The notes: generated by a model from the letters alone, not told the origin. 64,000 nt of DNA from Salinimonas marina (GCF_015644725.1 NZ_CP064795.1:1796501-1860500); one strand, 5' to 3'; shown: positions 1 through 10,068, numbered from the stretch's first letter. Translations and numbers: made by a program.

Positions 1-943
1 AGAGGCTATAAACATAGGCGGCAACCACATGAATTTTATCTTCACCCAACGTATCCTTAAAGGCAGGCATGACCCCATTGCGACCATAGGTCAGGGTTTC
101 GGTAACGGCACGCTTGCTGCCACCATATAACCAGATATTATCGGTCAGATTAGGAGCGCCCAACGCCTGATTGCCTTTACCATCAGGACCATGACAGGCG
201 GAGCAGACCGCAAACCGGGCTTCCCCTTTATCGGCCAGCGCCTGGTCCACCTTACGACCACTCAGGCTCAGAACATACGCGACCACCTCGTCAATACCCT
301 GTTCACCCATGGCATCCAGCCATGCCGGCATCGCCGCCTGTCTGCCATTTATAAGGGTTTCAGTAATTTTCGCACCACTGCCACCATACAGCCAGTCATC
401 GTCGGTCAGATTGGGAAAGCCCCCGTTCTGGCCTCTGGCATCGGAGCCATGACATTGGGCGCAGTTTTGTAAAAATAAACGCCGGCCAATTTTTACGGCA
501 TCCGGGTTACCCGCGAGCTCTTCTACCGGGGTTTTTGCAAAAGCCTCAAAAATCGGTCCAAAGCGTTCGGCTGCTTTAGCCAGGCTGACATCATATTCGA
601 CATACATGCCATCTTCCAAAGCTTGTTTTCTGGCCTGCTCCGATTCTGCCAGCGACTGAATATTCTGGTTTGAGCTTTTCCATCCCCACAACCCCTGATA
701 GCTGCCAAGACCCGGATACAAAATCAGATAAATAAACCCAAACACAATAGTGACGTAGAACAGAATGGTCCACCATTTTGGCAGAGGATTATTAAGCTCC
801 TCAATACCATCAAAGGTGTGGCCCATGCTTTCGCCTTCTTTGACATCGGTGAAGTTGGTAAGACACCAGCGCAACAGGAAATAACACCCAATAATGGTAC
901 CCAGCGTAATTACCGAGATCCAAATTGTCCAAAACATGCTCAT
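1..943 (-). CDS. ccoP: cbb3-type cytochrome c oxidase subunit III CcoP (3' end cut by window edge)
   Basis: Membrane-anchored dihaem cytochrome c that feeds electrons to the CcoN/CcoO core of the high-affinity cbb3 terminal oxidase. The reading frame runs off the left edge, so the C-terminus is missing. Two hydrophobic segments are visible near residues 5-26 and 57-77, then two haem c motifs: CAQCH at about 161-165 and CSACH at about 247-251. Each is followed by the GxxNLTD...YGGS pattern of cytochrome c domains. Translation starts at an ATG four bases beyond the ccoQ stop, as expected for the last structural gene of a ccoNOQP operon on this strand. The family assignment is firm; only the end is unseen. 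Confidence 0.96.
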   Translation of the reverse strand, partial: MSMFWTIWISVITLGTIIGCYFLLRWCLTNFTDVKEGESMGHTFDGIEELNNPLPKWWTILFYVTIVFGFIYLILYPGLGSYQGLWGWKSSNQNIQSLAESEQARKQALEDGMYVEYDVSLAKAAERFGPIFEAFAKTPVEELAGNPDAVKIGRRLFLQNCAQCHGSDARGQNGGFPNLTDDDWLYGGSGAKITETLINGRQAAMPAWLDAMGEQGIDEVVAYVLSLSGRKVDQALADKGEARFAVCSACHGPDGKGNQALGAPNLTDNIWLYGGSKRAVTETLTYGRNGVMPAFKDTLGEDKIHVVAAYVYSL

Positions 944-947
944 GAGT

Positions 948-1121
948 TCATGACTCCCGCTTCTTTTTGTCTGATTCCTGATGGCCTTCGTCTGCAAACG
1001 GCAAATTGGCCGCGTCGTCGAATTTGTCTTTGTTACGACTGCTAAATGCCCACCACACCACAGCAAAAAAGCAGATAAAAACCAATAATGTAAAAATGGT
1101 ACCTACAATGCCCTGATCCAT
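948..1121 (-). CDS. ccoQ: cbb3-type oxidase small subunit CcoQ/FixQ
   Basis: A 57-residue protein starting MDQGIVGTIF, with one membrane segment (about residues 4-25) followed by a charged cytoplasmic tail ending in DKKKRES. Size, topology and position between ccoO and ccoP match CcoQ, the single-span subunit that stabilises the cbb3 complex. The start lies one base after the ccoO stop and the stop lies 4 bases before the ccoP start, so the three genes are tightly coupled. The gene is easily missed because it is so short. Confidence 0.93.
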   Translation of the reverse strand: MDQGIVGTIFTLLVFICFFAVVWWAFSSRNKDKFDDAANLPFADEGHQESDKKKRES

Positions 1122-1122
1122 A

Positions 1123-1728
1123 TTATTTCAAATGCGTCCCAAGTGATTGTAAATAAGCGATGAGGGCTTCCATTTCTGTCTTACCGGCCACAGCGGCTTT
1201 CGCCCCGGCAATATCCTCATCGGTGTAAGGCACGCCAAAGCCTCTGAACACTTCCATTTTTTTCGCGGTAAGTTCTCCGGTCAGCTCATTTTCAAGCAAC
1301 CACGGAAAACCCGGCATATTCGATTCTGGTACCACATCCCGTGGGTTACGAAGGTGCGCTAAATGCCAGGCGTCGCTATACCGGCCACCCACACGGGCCA
1401 AATCAGGCCCGGTTCGTTTTGAGCCCCATAAGAACGGATGCTCCCATACTGATTCACCCGCGACACTGTAATGGCCATAACGCTCGGTCTCGGCCCGAAA
1501 CGGGCGTATCATCTGTGAGTGACAGCCCACACAGCCTTCACGAATGTAGATATCGCGACCTTCCAGTTGCAGGGCGGTGTATGGGGTCAGCCCTTCCACC
1601 GGTTCCATGGTCTGCTGTTGAAACATCAGCGGGGTAATTTGCACCAATGCGCCCAGGCTGATCGCGATCAGAATGAGTATGGTCAGCAAACCGACATTTT
1701 TTTCTATTATTTCATGTGGATTTTTCAC
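1123..1728 (-). CDS. ccoO: cbb3-type cytochrome c oxidase subunit II CcoO
   Basis: Monohaem cytochrome c subunit of the cbb3 oxidase, 201 residues, the usual size for CcoO. An N-terminal membrane anchor (about residues 11-33) is followed by the haem c motif CVGCH at 66-70 and the family stretch [19 protein letters not shown]. The start is a GTG preceded by GGGAG at 7-base spacing. It follows ccoN by 15 bases and is followed at once by ccoQ. It passes electrons from CcoP to the CcoN active site on the periplasmic side of the inner membrane. Confidence 0.97.
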   Translation of the reverse strand: MKNPHEIIEKNVGLLTILILIAISLGALVQITPLMFQQQTMEPVEGLTPYTALQLEGRDIYIREGCVGCHSQMIRPFRAETERYGHYSVAGESVWEHPFLWGSKRTGPDLARVGGRYSDAWHLAHLRNPRDVVPESNMPGFPWLLENELTGELTAKKMEVFRGFGVPYTDEDIAGAKAAVAGKTEMEALIAYLQSLGTHLK

Positions 1729-1743
1729 GCTACAACTCCCTTA

Positions 1744-3177
1744 TCATGCCGGCTGCGTAGCAACATCGGCAGCAATACTGCCCCGGGGTGCCCGAACGGT
1801 CTTCCACGTGTTGTAAGCCATGACCAGCATGCCTGCCACCACAAAACAACCCCCGATGAAACGTACTACATAAAACGGTTTAGACGCCTCCAGCGACTCT
1901 ACAAAGCTGTACGTCAGCGTGCCGTCGGCATTGACTGCACGCCACATCAGCCCCTGCAGTACACCTGAGAACCACATGGCAACGATATACAGCACCACGC
2001 CGATGGTCGCCAGCCAGAAGTGCAGATTCACCAGACGCACGCTGTACATGGCCCGCTGGTGGAACAGGATTGGGATCAGATGATAAACCGAACCGATAGA
2101 GATCATGGCTACCCAGCCTAATGCGCCGGAATGCACATGACCAATGGTCCAGTCGGTGTAATGCGACAGGGCATTAACTGTTTTGATGGCCATCATCGGC
2201 CCTTCAAAGGTAGACATACCGTAGAAGGTCAGTGACACCACTAGAAATCGCAGCACCGGGTCGGTGCGCAGTTTATGCCAGGCCCCGGATAACGTCATAA
2301 TACCGTTAATCATGCCGCCCCAGGAGGGCACAAACAAAATGATCGACATCACCATTCCTAAAGACTGGGTCCAGTCCGGCAGGGCCGTGTAATGAAGATG
2401 ATGCGGACCCGCCCAGATGTAAAGTGAAATCAACGCCCAGAAATGCACAATCGATAAACGGTAGGAATAGACCGGTCGGCCAGCCTGTTTAGGTACAAAG
2501 TAATACATCATCCCCAAAAAGCCGGCGGTCAGGAAAAAGCCTACGGCGTTATGGCCATACCACCACTGCATCATGGCATCTACAGCGCCGGCATACAGTG
2601 AGTAAGATTTGGTGAAAGAAACCGGGATCGCCATACTGTTACCAATATGCAAAACCAGCACGGTGAGGATGAAGGCACCAAAAAACCAGTTGGCCACATA
2701 GATATGGCTGACTTTGCGGATGATCATCGTGCCGAAGAAGTTGATGCAGTATGCCAGCCACACCAAAGCGATAAGAATATCGATGGGCCATTCCAGTTCA
2801 GCGTATTCTTTCGTAGTCGTTAACCCGAGCGGCAGGGTAATAATGGCGCTAACAATAACCGCCTGCCAGCCCCAGAAAGTAAATGCAGCCAGTTTGTCAC
2901 TAAACAATCGTACCTGCGAGGTTCGCTGCACCACATAATAGGACGTGGCAAACAAGGCACACCCGCCAAAAGCAAAGATAACGGAGTTTGTGTGTAACGG
3001 GCGAAGCCGCGAAAAAGTAAGCCAGGGTAAATCGAAATTCAGGACCGGGGCAAACAACTGAGCGGCAATAAAGGCGCCTAATCCCATCCCTACGATACCC
3101 CAGACAATGGTCATGATCGTAAATTGCCGCACAACCTTGTAGTTGTAGACCGGCTTTTCCTGACTGATTTCACTCAT
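1744..3177 (-). CDS. ccoN: cbb3-type cytochrome c oxidase subunit I CcoN
   Basis: Catalytic haem-copper subunit of the high-affinity oxidase, 477 residues with about 12 membrane helices. Expected metal ligands are visible: H62 in LRPLHTNSV (low-spin haem), H209 in WWYGHNAVG and H259-H260 in WAGPHHLHY (CuB), and H347/H349 in [12 protein letters not shown] (haems). It is the first gene of a ccoNOQP operon. Cells use this enzyme to respire at low oxygen while pumping protons. I found no convincing FNR/Anr palindrome in the roughly 300 bases upstream. Confidence 0.97.
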   Translation of the reverse strand: MSEISQEKPVYNYKVVRQFTIMTIVWGIVGMGLGAFIAAQLFAPVLNFDLPWLTFSRLRPLHTNSVIFAFGGCALFATSYYVVQRTSQVRLFSDKLAAFTFWGWQAVIVSAIITLPLGLTTTKEYAELEWPIDILIALVWLAYCINFFGTMIIRKVSHIYVANWFFGAFILTVLVLHIGNSMAIPVSFTKSYSLYAGAVDAMMQWWYGHNAVGFFLTAGFLGMMYYFVPKQAGRPVYSYRLSIVHFWALISLYIWAGPHHLHYTALPDWTQSLGMVMSIILFVPSWGGMINGIMTLSGAWHKLRTDPVLRFLVVSLTFYGMSTFEGPMMAIKTVNALSHYTDWTIGHVHSGALGWVAMISIGSVYHLIPILFHQRAMYSVRLVNLHFWLATIGVVLYIVAMWFSGVLQGLMWRAVNADGTLTYSFVESLEASKPFYVVRFIGGCFVVAGMLVMAYNTWKTVRAPRGSIAADVATQPA

Positions 3178-3422
3178 TTACTGGATCTTCCACTTCTAAG
3201 CAACGGATGTTAACAACACCAATTGTTCACGTTTTAAACGCATCAACAGTTACGCGGATAATAATGTGTCTATATACAAAAAGATACCCTAAAGTTAGCA
3301 TGACTGGCTCCGGCCGATAAACAATTGTGAAGTAAAATTCACTAAGCCGGGTTGTTACGGGGTTTTTACACTCTGTTGACATCAGCGGGGACGGCATAGG
3401 GGCTTTGGGCCGTACCTGACAC
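3178..3422. other. intergenic region upstream of ccoN
   Basis: Non-coding stretch between ccoN and the bacterioferritin terminator. It should hold the ccoN promoter. A possible 65-codon minus-strand frame here lacks any recognisable feature and I do not call it. No clear TTGAT-N4-ATCAA FNR-type site was found. Confidence 0.4.
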
Positions 3423-3423
3423 A

Positions 3424-3457
3424 AAAAAAAAGCTGCACTAAAAATTGCAGCTTTTTG
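3424..3457 (-). terminator. Rho-independent terminator after the bfr pair
   Basis: Inverted repeat AGCTGCA / TGCAGCT with flanking A and T runs. On the minus strand the stem is followed by a long U tract, so it terminates the bacterioferritin transcript that ends at 3483. Confidence 0.8.
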
Positions 3458-3482
3458 CTATTTTAACGGTTTGGTCAGCTTG

Positions 3483-3950
3483 TTACATCTGTGACTGCAG
3501 ATAGTTTGGTAAACCCAGGACCTTGATAAGATTCAGCTGTTGCTCTAACCAGCGGGCATGATCCATTTCGGTATCGTCCAGTAACTCGATGAGCATCTCA
3601 CGGGTCACATAATCCTTTTCCTGTTCACACAGTGCGATAACTTCCCGTAATTTTGCATCAACCTCGTACTCAACCCGAAGATCACTTTCCAGCATCGCCG
3701 GCACATTGTGACCCACTTTAAAGCCGGTACGGGTTTGCATGTCCGGCGTGCCTTCCAAAAACAGCATCCGTTCAATCAATTTTGTCGCATGGCCACGCTC
3801 ATCATCAAACTCATGATCAATGCGCTCATAAAGTTTGTGTAAGCCCCAGTCGAGATACATTTGAGAATGGATAAAATACTGATCCATCGCCGCCAGTTCA
3901 TACGCCAGCAAAGCATTCAGTCCGGAGATTATATTTGCATTACCTTTCAT
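3483..3950 (-). CDS. bfr: bacterioferritin, ferroxidase-type subunit
   Basis: Iron-storage bacterioferritin subunit, 155 residues, with the four-helix ferritin fold. All di-iron ferroxidase ligands of the family can be placed: E18, E51, H54, E94, and the ExxH pair E128/H131 (one residue later than in E. coli). The haem-ligating methionine found at position 52 in E. coli Bfr is Arg here, so this subunit probably does not bind haem. It overlaps the upstream paralogue by one base (stop/start coupling), and the two share a terminator. The likely product is a mixed 24-mer in which this chain oxidises Fe(II). Confidence 0.95.
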   Translation of the reverse strand: MKGNANIISGLNALLAYELAAMDQYFIHSQMYLDWGLHKLYERIDHEFDDERGHATKLIERMLFLEGTPDMQTRTGFKVGHNVPAMLESDLRVEYEVDAKLREVIALCEQEKDYVTREMLIELLDDTEMDHARWLEQQLNLIKVLGLPNYLQSQM

Positions 3951-4426
3951 TAGTCGTCTCCTTTAACCTGCGCCTGCAGATAGTTTTCAAGTCCCATCGC
4001 GCCGATCTGGAATTCCTGGGTTTCAAGCCAGTCAAGATGGTCTTCTTCATACTTGAGGATGGCTTCAAGTAAATCCCGGCTCACATAGTCCTGTTTTTCT
4101 TCACACAGGGCGATGGCCTTTCTCAACAACGGCAGCTGTTCAATCTGAAAACGCATATCACAGCCAATCATTTCCTGGGGCGCTTCGCCGATATAGAGCT
4201 TCCCCAGGGCCTGTAAATTTGGCAGGCCTTCTAAAAACAGGATCCGTTCAATCAGGTCATCGGCCTGCTTCATGTCCTTGATAGACTTTTTATAATTGGT
4301 TTCGTTTAGCTCATGAATGCCCCAGTTTTTAAACATGCGGGCATGCAAAAAATACTGGTTGATGGAGGTTAGCTCGCATGTCAGCACTTCATTGAGCATG
4401 GCTACTACTTGACGGTCGCCTTGCAT
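3950..4426 (-). CDS. bfr: bacterioferritin, haem-binding subunit with degenerate ferroxidase centre
   Basis: Second bacterioferritin chain, 158 residues, very close to E. coli Bfr in its opening helices (INQYFLHARMFKNWGI) and in ILFLEGLPNLQALGKL. It keeps Met52, the axial haem ligand, but the ferroxidase ligands are altered: position 51 is Asp, 54 is Gln and 94 is Gln, while E18, E127 and H130 remain. By comparison with two-subunit bacterioferritins it should supply inter-subunit haem b for iron release, while the adjacent paralogue supplies ferroxidase activity. First gene of the pair; a Fur-like site lies about 90 bases upstream. Confidence 0.95.
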   Translation of the reverse strand: MQGDRQVVAMLNEVLTCELTSINQYFLHARMFKNWGIHELNETNYKKSIKDMKQADDLIERILFLEGLPNLQALGKLYIGEAPQEMIGCDMRFQIEQLPLLRKAIALCEEKQDYVSRDLLEAILKYEEDHLDWLETQEFQIGAMGLENYLQAQVKGDD

Positions 4427-4516
4427 GTGCAGATCCTCTTAATAAATTATGGGCTAAAGTATAAAGCTTTCTTAACTGGTAGTCAAAAATACCTTTAAAA
4501 ACAAAGGCATACTAAC

Positions 4517-4535
4517 GATAATGGTTATCACTACA
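4517..4535. promoter_or_regulatory. possible Fur box upstream of bfr
   Basis: GATAATGGTTATCACTA matches most positions of the Fur consensus, with a near-palindromic core GATAAT-G-GTTATC. It lies 91 bases upstream of the first bfr start. Iron control of bacterioferritin fits, but this is a visual match only. Confidence 0.4.
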
Positions 4536-4545
4536 GCCTTCGTTC

Positions 4546-6138
4546 CTATTTGTCAGGAATGATAACATTCTGATTTGCATGGACATAAGCCAGACTTTCC
4601 TCGGCAAAGCCCAAGCCGGCTTCGGTGAAAAAGTTAAATACTTTGTCCACGCCGTGCTCCAGTAGCGAATTTACTTCGTCTTCATAACGGGCAATTGCCG
4701 CCACTTTTCCGGTATAACCAGCATGTTTAAGCTGGCGGGTGATATTAATGGCATCCTCAATGGAAGGCAGGGCCAGCAAAACCAGCTGCGCCTGGGTGAT
4801 GTTCAGATTTTCCCACAGGTCGATATCTTCACCGTCCCCGCAAATAACATTCAATCCCTCTTTACGTAGACGAATCGTTTTTGGACGATCTGCATCCATG
4901 CCAACCACCCGGCTGTCCACCAGTTTGCTTAACGAACGGTAGGCACCAAGACCAACCCGGCCCATCCCAATCACCAAAAAATGAGCTTTATCCAGGCTAG
5001 GGTAAATATCTTCAGGTAAACGACGGTCCCGCTCAAAGCGGGTGATGGCAGATTTTATGCGTATATAGCGGCTGTGGGAATTACGATACAATAAACTGGT
5101 AAGGACAAAGGACAGGGAAACGGCCAGCGCCAGCACCACCAACCAATGCTCTCCCAGTAATCCCAGCGACACCGCTAACGCACCAACGATGAGCCCAAAC
5201 TCACTGTAGTTAGACAGCACCAGGCTGGTAAGGTAACTGGTCCGGGCTCGCAGTCGTAAGGAGGTAAACAAGCCGAAGAACAACATGGCTTTGAGCGGTA
5301 ATAACAAGCACACCGCCAGCGCCAGTAACAACATGTCCAGATCAGGCAGCGCAGTCAGGCCGATAGATAAGAAGAACCCAATTAAAAACAGATCTTTGAA
5401 GGCCAGCAATGACTTTGATAATTCCACTGCTTTAGAATGTCTGGCCAGCAAAATGCCCACAATCAGTGCCCCCAGGTCGCCTTTCATGTCCACCATATCA
5501 AACAGGTGGTAGCCGCCCAGGGCAAGCACAAAGCCGGTAAGTGGTAGCAGCTCGCCATGTCCCGAGCGGTCTATAATACGGTTTATCAGCGGCAGGGCCG
5601 GGATCAGCCCCAATAACCCCAGCGCCCAGATGGAGGGCAGTTTGCCGGTCACCGCCACCATAAAGATCACCGCGAAGACATCCTGCATAACCAGAATACC
5701 AATGGCCAGACGCCCATGACGGGTTTTGCTTTCGCCACTTTCTTCAAGAATTTTTATTACGCACACGGTACTTGAAAAGCTTAACGCAAACGCAATCAGG
5801 GCGGCATTTTGCCAGTTCATCGCACCGGTGGCACTGGCAAAAACAAAGCCCAATCCCATCACCACCACACTGGTGACTGCCACCCAAACCATGGTGTGGG
5901 CAATACTACCCAGCCACACTTCACGTTTGCTCAAATCTGTTACATTAAGCTTCAGGCCGATGGTAAACAGCATGATGGTGATCCCGAGATCAGCAATCTG
6001 CTGTAAGTTGTCGGTCATTGAAAAACCATAGGCGTTTAAAATAAAACCGGCGGCGAGATACCCTACCATGGGCGGGATGCCGGTCAGTTTAATGGTAAGC
6101 CCGCAAACAAAGGCGAAAAGCAGAAACACATATTCCAT
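4546..6138 (-). CDS. Kef/YbaL-type monovalent cation:proton antiporter with RCK domain
   Basis: CPA2-family antiporter, 530 residues. The first 370 or so residues form about 12 membrane helices with family patterns such as IPPMVGYLAAGF and FALSFSSTVCVIKILEE. The C-terminal part (from about 385) is a TrkA-N/RCK nucleotide-binding domain opening with FLVIGMGRVGLGAYRSL, a GxGxxG dinucleotide-binding loop. It probably exchanges K+ or Na+ for H+ in the inner membrane under nucleotide control. Length and domain order match E. coli YbaL and are shorter than KefB/KefC. It stands alone between the bfr pair and a hydrolase gene. Confidence 0.9.
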   Translation of the reverse strand: MEYVFLLFAFVCGLTIKLTGIPPMVGYLAAGFILNAYGFSMTDNLQQIADLGITIMLFTIGLKLNVTDLSKREVWLGSIAHTMVWVAVTSVVVMGLGFVFASATGAMNWQNAALIAFALSFSSTVCVIKILEESGESKTRHGRLAIGILVMQDVFAVIFMVAVTGKLPSIWALGLLGLIPALPLINRIIDRSGHGELLPLTGFVLALGGYHLFDMVDMKGDLGALIVGILLARHSKAVELSKSLLAFKDLFLIGFFLSIGLTALPDLDMLLLALAVCLLLPLKAMLFFGLFTSLRLRARTSYLTSLVLSNYSEFGLIVGALAVSLGLLGEHWLVVLALAVSLSFVLTSLLYRNSHSRYIRIKSAITRFERDRRLPEDIYPSLDKAHFLVIGMGRVGLGAYRSLSKLVDSRVVGMDADRPKTIRLRKEGLNVICGDGEDIDLWENLNITQAQLVLLALPSIEDAINITRQLKHAGYTGKVAAIARYEDEVNSLLEHGVDKVFNFFTEAGLGFAEESLAYVHANQNVIIPDK

Positions 6139-6202
6139 ACGTTGGGTTGAATCCGAAAAAATGAGTAGTTAGTACAAAAAGTTCACCAGCCAGCTGGGTG
6201 GC

Positions 6203-7150
6203 TTAGGCAGCATAGTCAGCCCGCGGCTGATGTAAAAAATGTTGGGTGCGCTGGTAAGTGCGACCAGGTGCTTCGAGCATGGGCATATGCCCTACATCAT
6301 GAAATACCTCATAGTCACAGGATAAGCAGTCCAACCAGTTGTCCAGGGCGGAGACATCCAGCATAGCATCACGCGCCCCCCAGATGATGAGCGTCGGGAC
6401 CCGCGTTTTGGCCAATTCCTGGGTATTCATGTAGCCGGTGCTGGCGAAGTCGCCGAAAACCTGCTGATATTCACTGACCCGACGAATGTGTTCATCCGCC
6501 AGCACATCTTTCACCATCCTGGGAATGTAGGGACTGGAGGACATGGTCATCGACAATAATCGATAATAGGCCCGCCGCCGGGTTATGAAAAATGGGTTCT
6601 GACCTTTGTCTAACAAAGCGTCCAGACGACTTTTACGGCGTGCCGGCAATCCGGCCGGGCATAATAAAATCTGAGCCTGTACTGCCGATGCTTTGTAGCG
6701 GGACATCCAGGCGCTGATATAGCCGCCCATGGAGTTGCCGATAAGGGTGGCTTTTTGGTAGCCCAGCCGCCAGATGAGTGCGTTGAGCAAGGTGGACTGC
6801 GCTTCAATATCGTATTGCCATTGTGGTGAAAATCCGGTGTGCCCATGTCCAGGTAAGTCCGGGATCACAATATGATAATCGTCTTTGTAGAGCGTGGCCA
6901 ACGACAGCCACACAGAATTATCGCCGGTAAAGCCGTGAATCATCATCAGCAAGGGTTTGCTTTTATTGCGGGCACCTTCGGTTTCAAGCACGCTCAGACT
7001 GATGCCATTGATGGAATAACGTCGACGCACCAGGTTCGCCTGCTGAATAGCGCGTTGCTGATAGGCATTTAACATAATTTCGCCAAGCCGGGGGTAAGTG
7101 TACCAATAAACGATGATTAACAGCGCAATAAAGGTGAGCAAAATCCACAT
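6203..7150 (-). CDS. membrane-anchored alpha/beta hydrolase
   Basis: Alpha/beta-hydrolase fold protein of 315 residues with an N-terminal membrane segment (about 2-18). The catalytic triad is visible: nucleophile S140 in the elbow GNSMGG, acid D261 in IIWGARDAMLD, and H288 in DVGHMPMLEAP. The oxyanion strand HGFTG is at 72-76. Sequence style is close to monoacylglycerol lipase or esterase members of the family, but the substrate cannot be read from sequence. The active site probably faces the periplasm given the signal anchor, though this depends on orientation. Monocistronic by position. Confidence 0.85.
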   Translation of the reverse strand: MWILLTFIALLIIVYWYTYPRLGEIMLNAYQQRAIQQANLVRRRYSINGISLSVLETEGARNKSKPLLMMIHGFTGDNSVWLSLATLYKDDYHIVIPDLPGHGHTGFSPQWQYDIEAQSTLLNALIWRLGYQKATLIGNSMGGYISAWMSRYKASAVQAQILLCPAGLPARRKSRLDALLDKGQNPFFITRRRAYYRLLSMTMSSSPYIPRMVKDVLADEHIRRVSEYQQVFGDFASTGYMNTQELAKTRVPTLIIWGARDAMLDVSALDNWLDCLSCDYEVFHDVGHMPMLEAPGRTYQRTQHFLHQPRADYAA

Positions 7151-7422
7151 AAAAGTTTGTTAGCTCCAAGAAAATGCGTAAACGCGTAGAAAGAAATCTG
7201 GTCTGCCTAAAAAATTGATTTGCATCGAAAACTCTGACCAGCACATGCATTGTAAATGCTTTTTACCATATGGCCTGAGGGGATGAAAGGTACGTCTCCC
7301 GAATTAATCTTATTCATTGCAAAAGTCGCGCTGGGTAGCAGTACCTACGGGTTAATTCGTTTTCATAATTGATCTGGCTGTTAGCCCCTGACATATCGAT
7401 TGTTTGATTATAAGGAGGATTT

Positions 7423-9054
7423 ATGCGAACCACGATATTAAGTATTGTTACCTTGTTAGTATTTTTGAATGTACTGGCAGGGGTGGTATGGCCTCCTTTT
7501 TTCTGGCTACTGTTAGTTTCTGTTACCCTGGCAATCATTGCCTGGCGCGATGCCATTCAACTCCAGCACTCAATATTACGAAATTATCCGCTTCTGGGCA
7601 GAATGCGGTGGGTAATAGAGAGCACCCGTCCATTCATTCAACAGTATATTCTTGAGAAAGACACAGAAGGACGCCCGGTCAACCGGATGTATCGGTCTAT
7701 TATCTATCAGCGGGCAAAGCAATCATTAGATACACAGCCTTATGGCACCAAAATGGATACGTATGCCGATGGGTATGAATGGATAGGCCATTCGTTATCA
7801 GCGATGGATAGAAAAGAAATGGATGATGATCCCCGCACCACCATCGGCGGGCCTGACTGTAAGCAACCTTACACCGCAAGTTTGCTTAATATTTCTGCGA
7901 TGAGTTTTGGTAGCTTGAGTTCCCGGGCGGTAGAGGCCTTGAATAAGGGCGCCGCCAAAGGAAACTTTTATCAAAATACCGGTGAGGGTGGGCTGACGCC
8001 TTATCATCTTGAACATGGCGGCGATATCGTCTGGCAAATTGGTACCGGGTATTTTGGTTGTCGTAATAAAGATGGATCTTTTAATGAGCTTCTTTTTGAA
8101 GAAAAATCCCAGCACCCCAAGGTAAAAATGATCGAGTTGAAGCTCTCGCAAGGCGCAAAACCCGGGCATGGGGGATTTTACCGGCGCATAAGAATACCGC
8201 TGAAATTGCAGAGGTACGAGGGGTAGAGCCAGGCACTACGGTAGACTCGCCACCTCGCCATACCACTTTTTCAACGCCTATCGAAATGATGCACTTTATT
8301 ACCAAGCTGCGCGATTTGTGTGGCGGTAAGCCGGTGGGAATAAAGCTTGCGCTGGGTCGTAAAAGTGAATTTATCGCTGTATGTAAAGCTATGCAGGAAA
8401 CCGGCGTAAAGCCGGATTTCATTACCGTAGACGGTGGGGAAGGGGCACCGGTGCGGCACCACTGGAGTACTCTAATTCAATCGGCTTCCCACTTCGCGAA
8501 GCGCTGGCATTTGTGGATGATGTGTTGATGGGCTTTGATATGCGCCGGGACATCAAAATCATCGCTTCTGGTAAAATCTTCACCGCCTTTCATATGGTGA
8601 AACACTTAAGTCTTGGCGCGGATTTATGTAATAGCGCGCGGGCATGATGCTGGCATTGGGTTGTGTTCAGTCGCTCTCCTGTAATACCAATACCTGCCCG
8701 TCGGGGGTAGCAACCCAGAACCCGAAATTAAGTAAAGGACTGGATCCTACTGATAAAGGCGAGCGCGTACGCAATTACCATCATAAAACCGTGGAATCAT
8801 TAATGGATATTTTGTCCTCTACCGGGCATAACTCACCAGATCACCTTAATCGTACACAAATTTTCCGGCGTATCAGCCAATGGGAAGTAAAGCGCTATGA
8901 CGAGATCTTCCCACTGATTAAACGCGGTAGCCTGTTAGGCGAGGAGTTACCAGAGGCGCTAAGACTGCATTTTCTGGAAGCTAATGCCGACAGCTTTATG
9001 CCCTCCAGTCATCTGGCTGATATTGATAAGGAAACCAAGAATATCGACGCTTAG
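7423..9054 (+). CDS. FMN-binding glutamate synthase-family protein (three apparent frameshifts)
   Basis: Homologue of the FMN/synthase domain of glutamate synthase (Glu_synthase family), about 544 residues once repaired, with one or two N-terminal membrane segments. Readable motifs include TASLLNISAMSFGSLSSRAV, IELKLSQGAKPGHGG, DFITVDGGEG and the cysteine cluster SLSCNTNTCPSGVATQ typical of the Fe-S site. As given, the frame breaks three times: in the G run 8170-8174, at 8442-8445 and at 8640-8642. Each break is repaired by one extra G and the flanking protein is then continuous and conserved. AAGGAGG precedes the ATG at good spacing. Stand-alone members of this family have no firmly established substrate. 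I judge it a functional gene with sequencing errors. Confidence 0.85.
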
Positions 9055-9217
9055 TCTGCGTTAGCAGAAAAGCTAGTGCTTTTTCATTAAATAATGCATT
9101 ATTCATCCACAATAATAAAAATGTGTGATGACGTGATTTTTGCGGGTGAGCCTGGGGTTGGCCGTTTTTACCCGCCGGTGCGCTACTGTAAACGTCAGCA
9201 CTGTGGATGCATTACCT

Positions 9218-9583
9218 ATGTTTACTACCAAATCTACCGGGTTTGCCCGGCTTTACTATGCCACTCTTTATTCAGTAAAAGGTCTGCGAGCAGCCTTTGT
9301 CAGCGAACCTGCCATCAGACAGGAGCTTGCCGCTATGGCCTTGTTACTGCCGTTAGCCTGCTATCTGGAAGTCTCATTAAGCGAAAAACTGCTCATGATC
9401 ATGAGTCTGTTCATCGTGCTTATTGTTGAGTTATTAAACTCTGCTATCGAAGCGCTGGCTGACAGGGTCAGTGATGAAGTTCATGTTCTTATTGGCAAAG
9501 CCAAGGATATCGGTTCAGCAGCAGTGTTTATCAGCCTGCTGCTAGTGGCAGTGGTATGGGGCGCAGTGTTATTGAAGGTGTAA
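9218..9583 (+). CDS. dgkA: diacylglycerol kinase
   Basis: Small integral-membrane lipid kinase, 121 residues from the ATG at 9218 (E. coli DgkA has 122). It has three membrane helices and the active-site pattern ELLNSAIEALADRV, with E71, N74 and E78 matching the catalytic set of the family, plus E30 near the N-terminus. It phosphorylates diacylglycerol to phosphatidic acid, recycling lipid released by envelope glycerophosphate transfer. A longer in-frame start at 9140 exists, but the family begins near MFTTKSTGFARLYYATLYS, so I chose the internal ATG. Confidence 0.92.
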   Translation: MFTTKSTGFARLYYATLYSVKGLRAAFVSEPAIRQELAAMALLLPLACYLEVSLSEKLLMIMSLFIVLIVELLNSAIEALADRVSDEVHVLIGKAKDIGSAAVFISLLLVAVVWGAVLLKV

Positions 9584-9711
9584 TGCCTGTGATTAGCTTT
9601 TCATAAGCAAATTGACGGTGTTTTGTTCGCCCCTACAGGTTTACCGGGTTGTTAAAATCCGAGAAAAAGCGGGCAATAACAGCAGGGGCGACAAAGCAGA
9701 TTTACCTCATT

Positions 9712-10068
9712 TTAAAAAGAAGCGACTTTTTTACCTTCGGGTAATCTTGAATTGAGCATATTCGATACCGTGCTTTCTACCAGCTTAAGATGCGAGCTGT
9801 GGATCCGCTCTTCAATGGCGTCTTCAAAACTGACATTGGTGAAGACCACATCTTCGCCGCTTGAGGTAACCTTCACGGTCAGATGGTCATCGGAACCCGC
9901 TACAGGCACCCGGATACACAAAGGTTCATTGTGCGACTCTACATACTTGATCGCTTCCTGAGCGCTGGCAAAAGGACTACGCTTTTCCGGATGCAGTTTC
10001 CACAACGCGGACTGTTCGATGACCCCTATCAAAGTTTTAGCATGTTGTTCATGTATCTCATTGGTCAT
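9712..10068 (-). CDS. conserved hypothetical protein
   Basis: A 118-residue soluble protein that I do not recognise. It has no signal peptide or membrane segment. It is acidic, with a mixed alpha/beta pattern: helix, then a CIRVPVAGSDDHLTVKVTSS strand region, then a helix ending in NMLNSRLPEGKKVASF. Two bases of poor spacing separate a possible AAGGAG-type site (seen as ctcctt on the plus strand just upstream) from the ATG. Both neighbours are convergent or separately transcribed, so context gives no function. Confidence 0.65.
   Translation of the reverse strand: MTNEIHEQHAKTLIGVIEQSALWKLHPEKRSPFASAQEAIKYVESHNEPLCIRVPVAGSDDHLTVKVTSSGEDVVFTNVSFEDAIEERIHSSHLKLVESTVSNMLNSRLPEGKKVASF

Noticed and set aside
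3227..3424. A 65-codon minus-strand frame upstream of ccoN
   Set aside because: No recognisable motif, poor start context, and it fills the ccoN promoter region; most likely non-coding.
7423..9054. Calling the glutamate synthase-like gene a true pseudogene
   Set aside because: All three breaks are one-base losses in G runs, the same error seen in five other genes, and the protein is otherwise well conserved.
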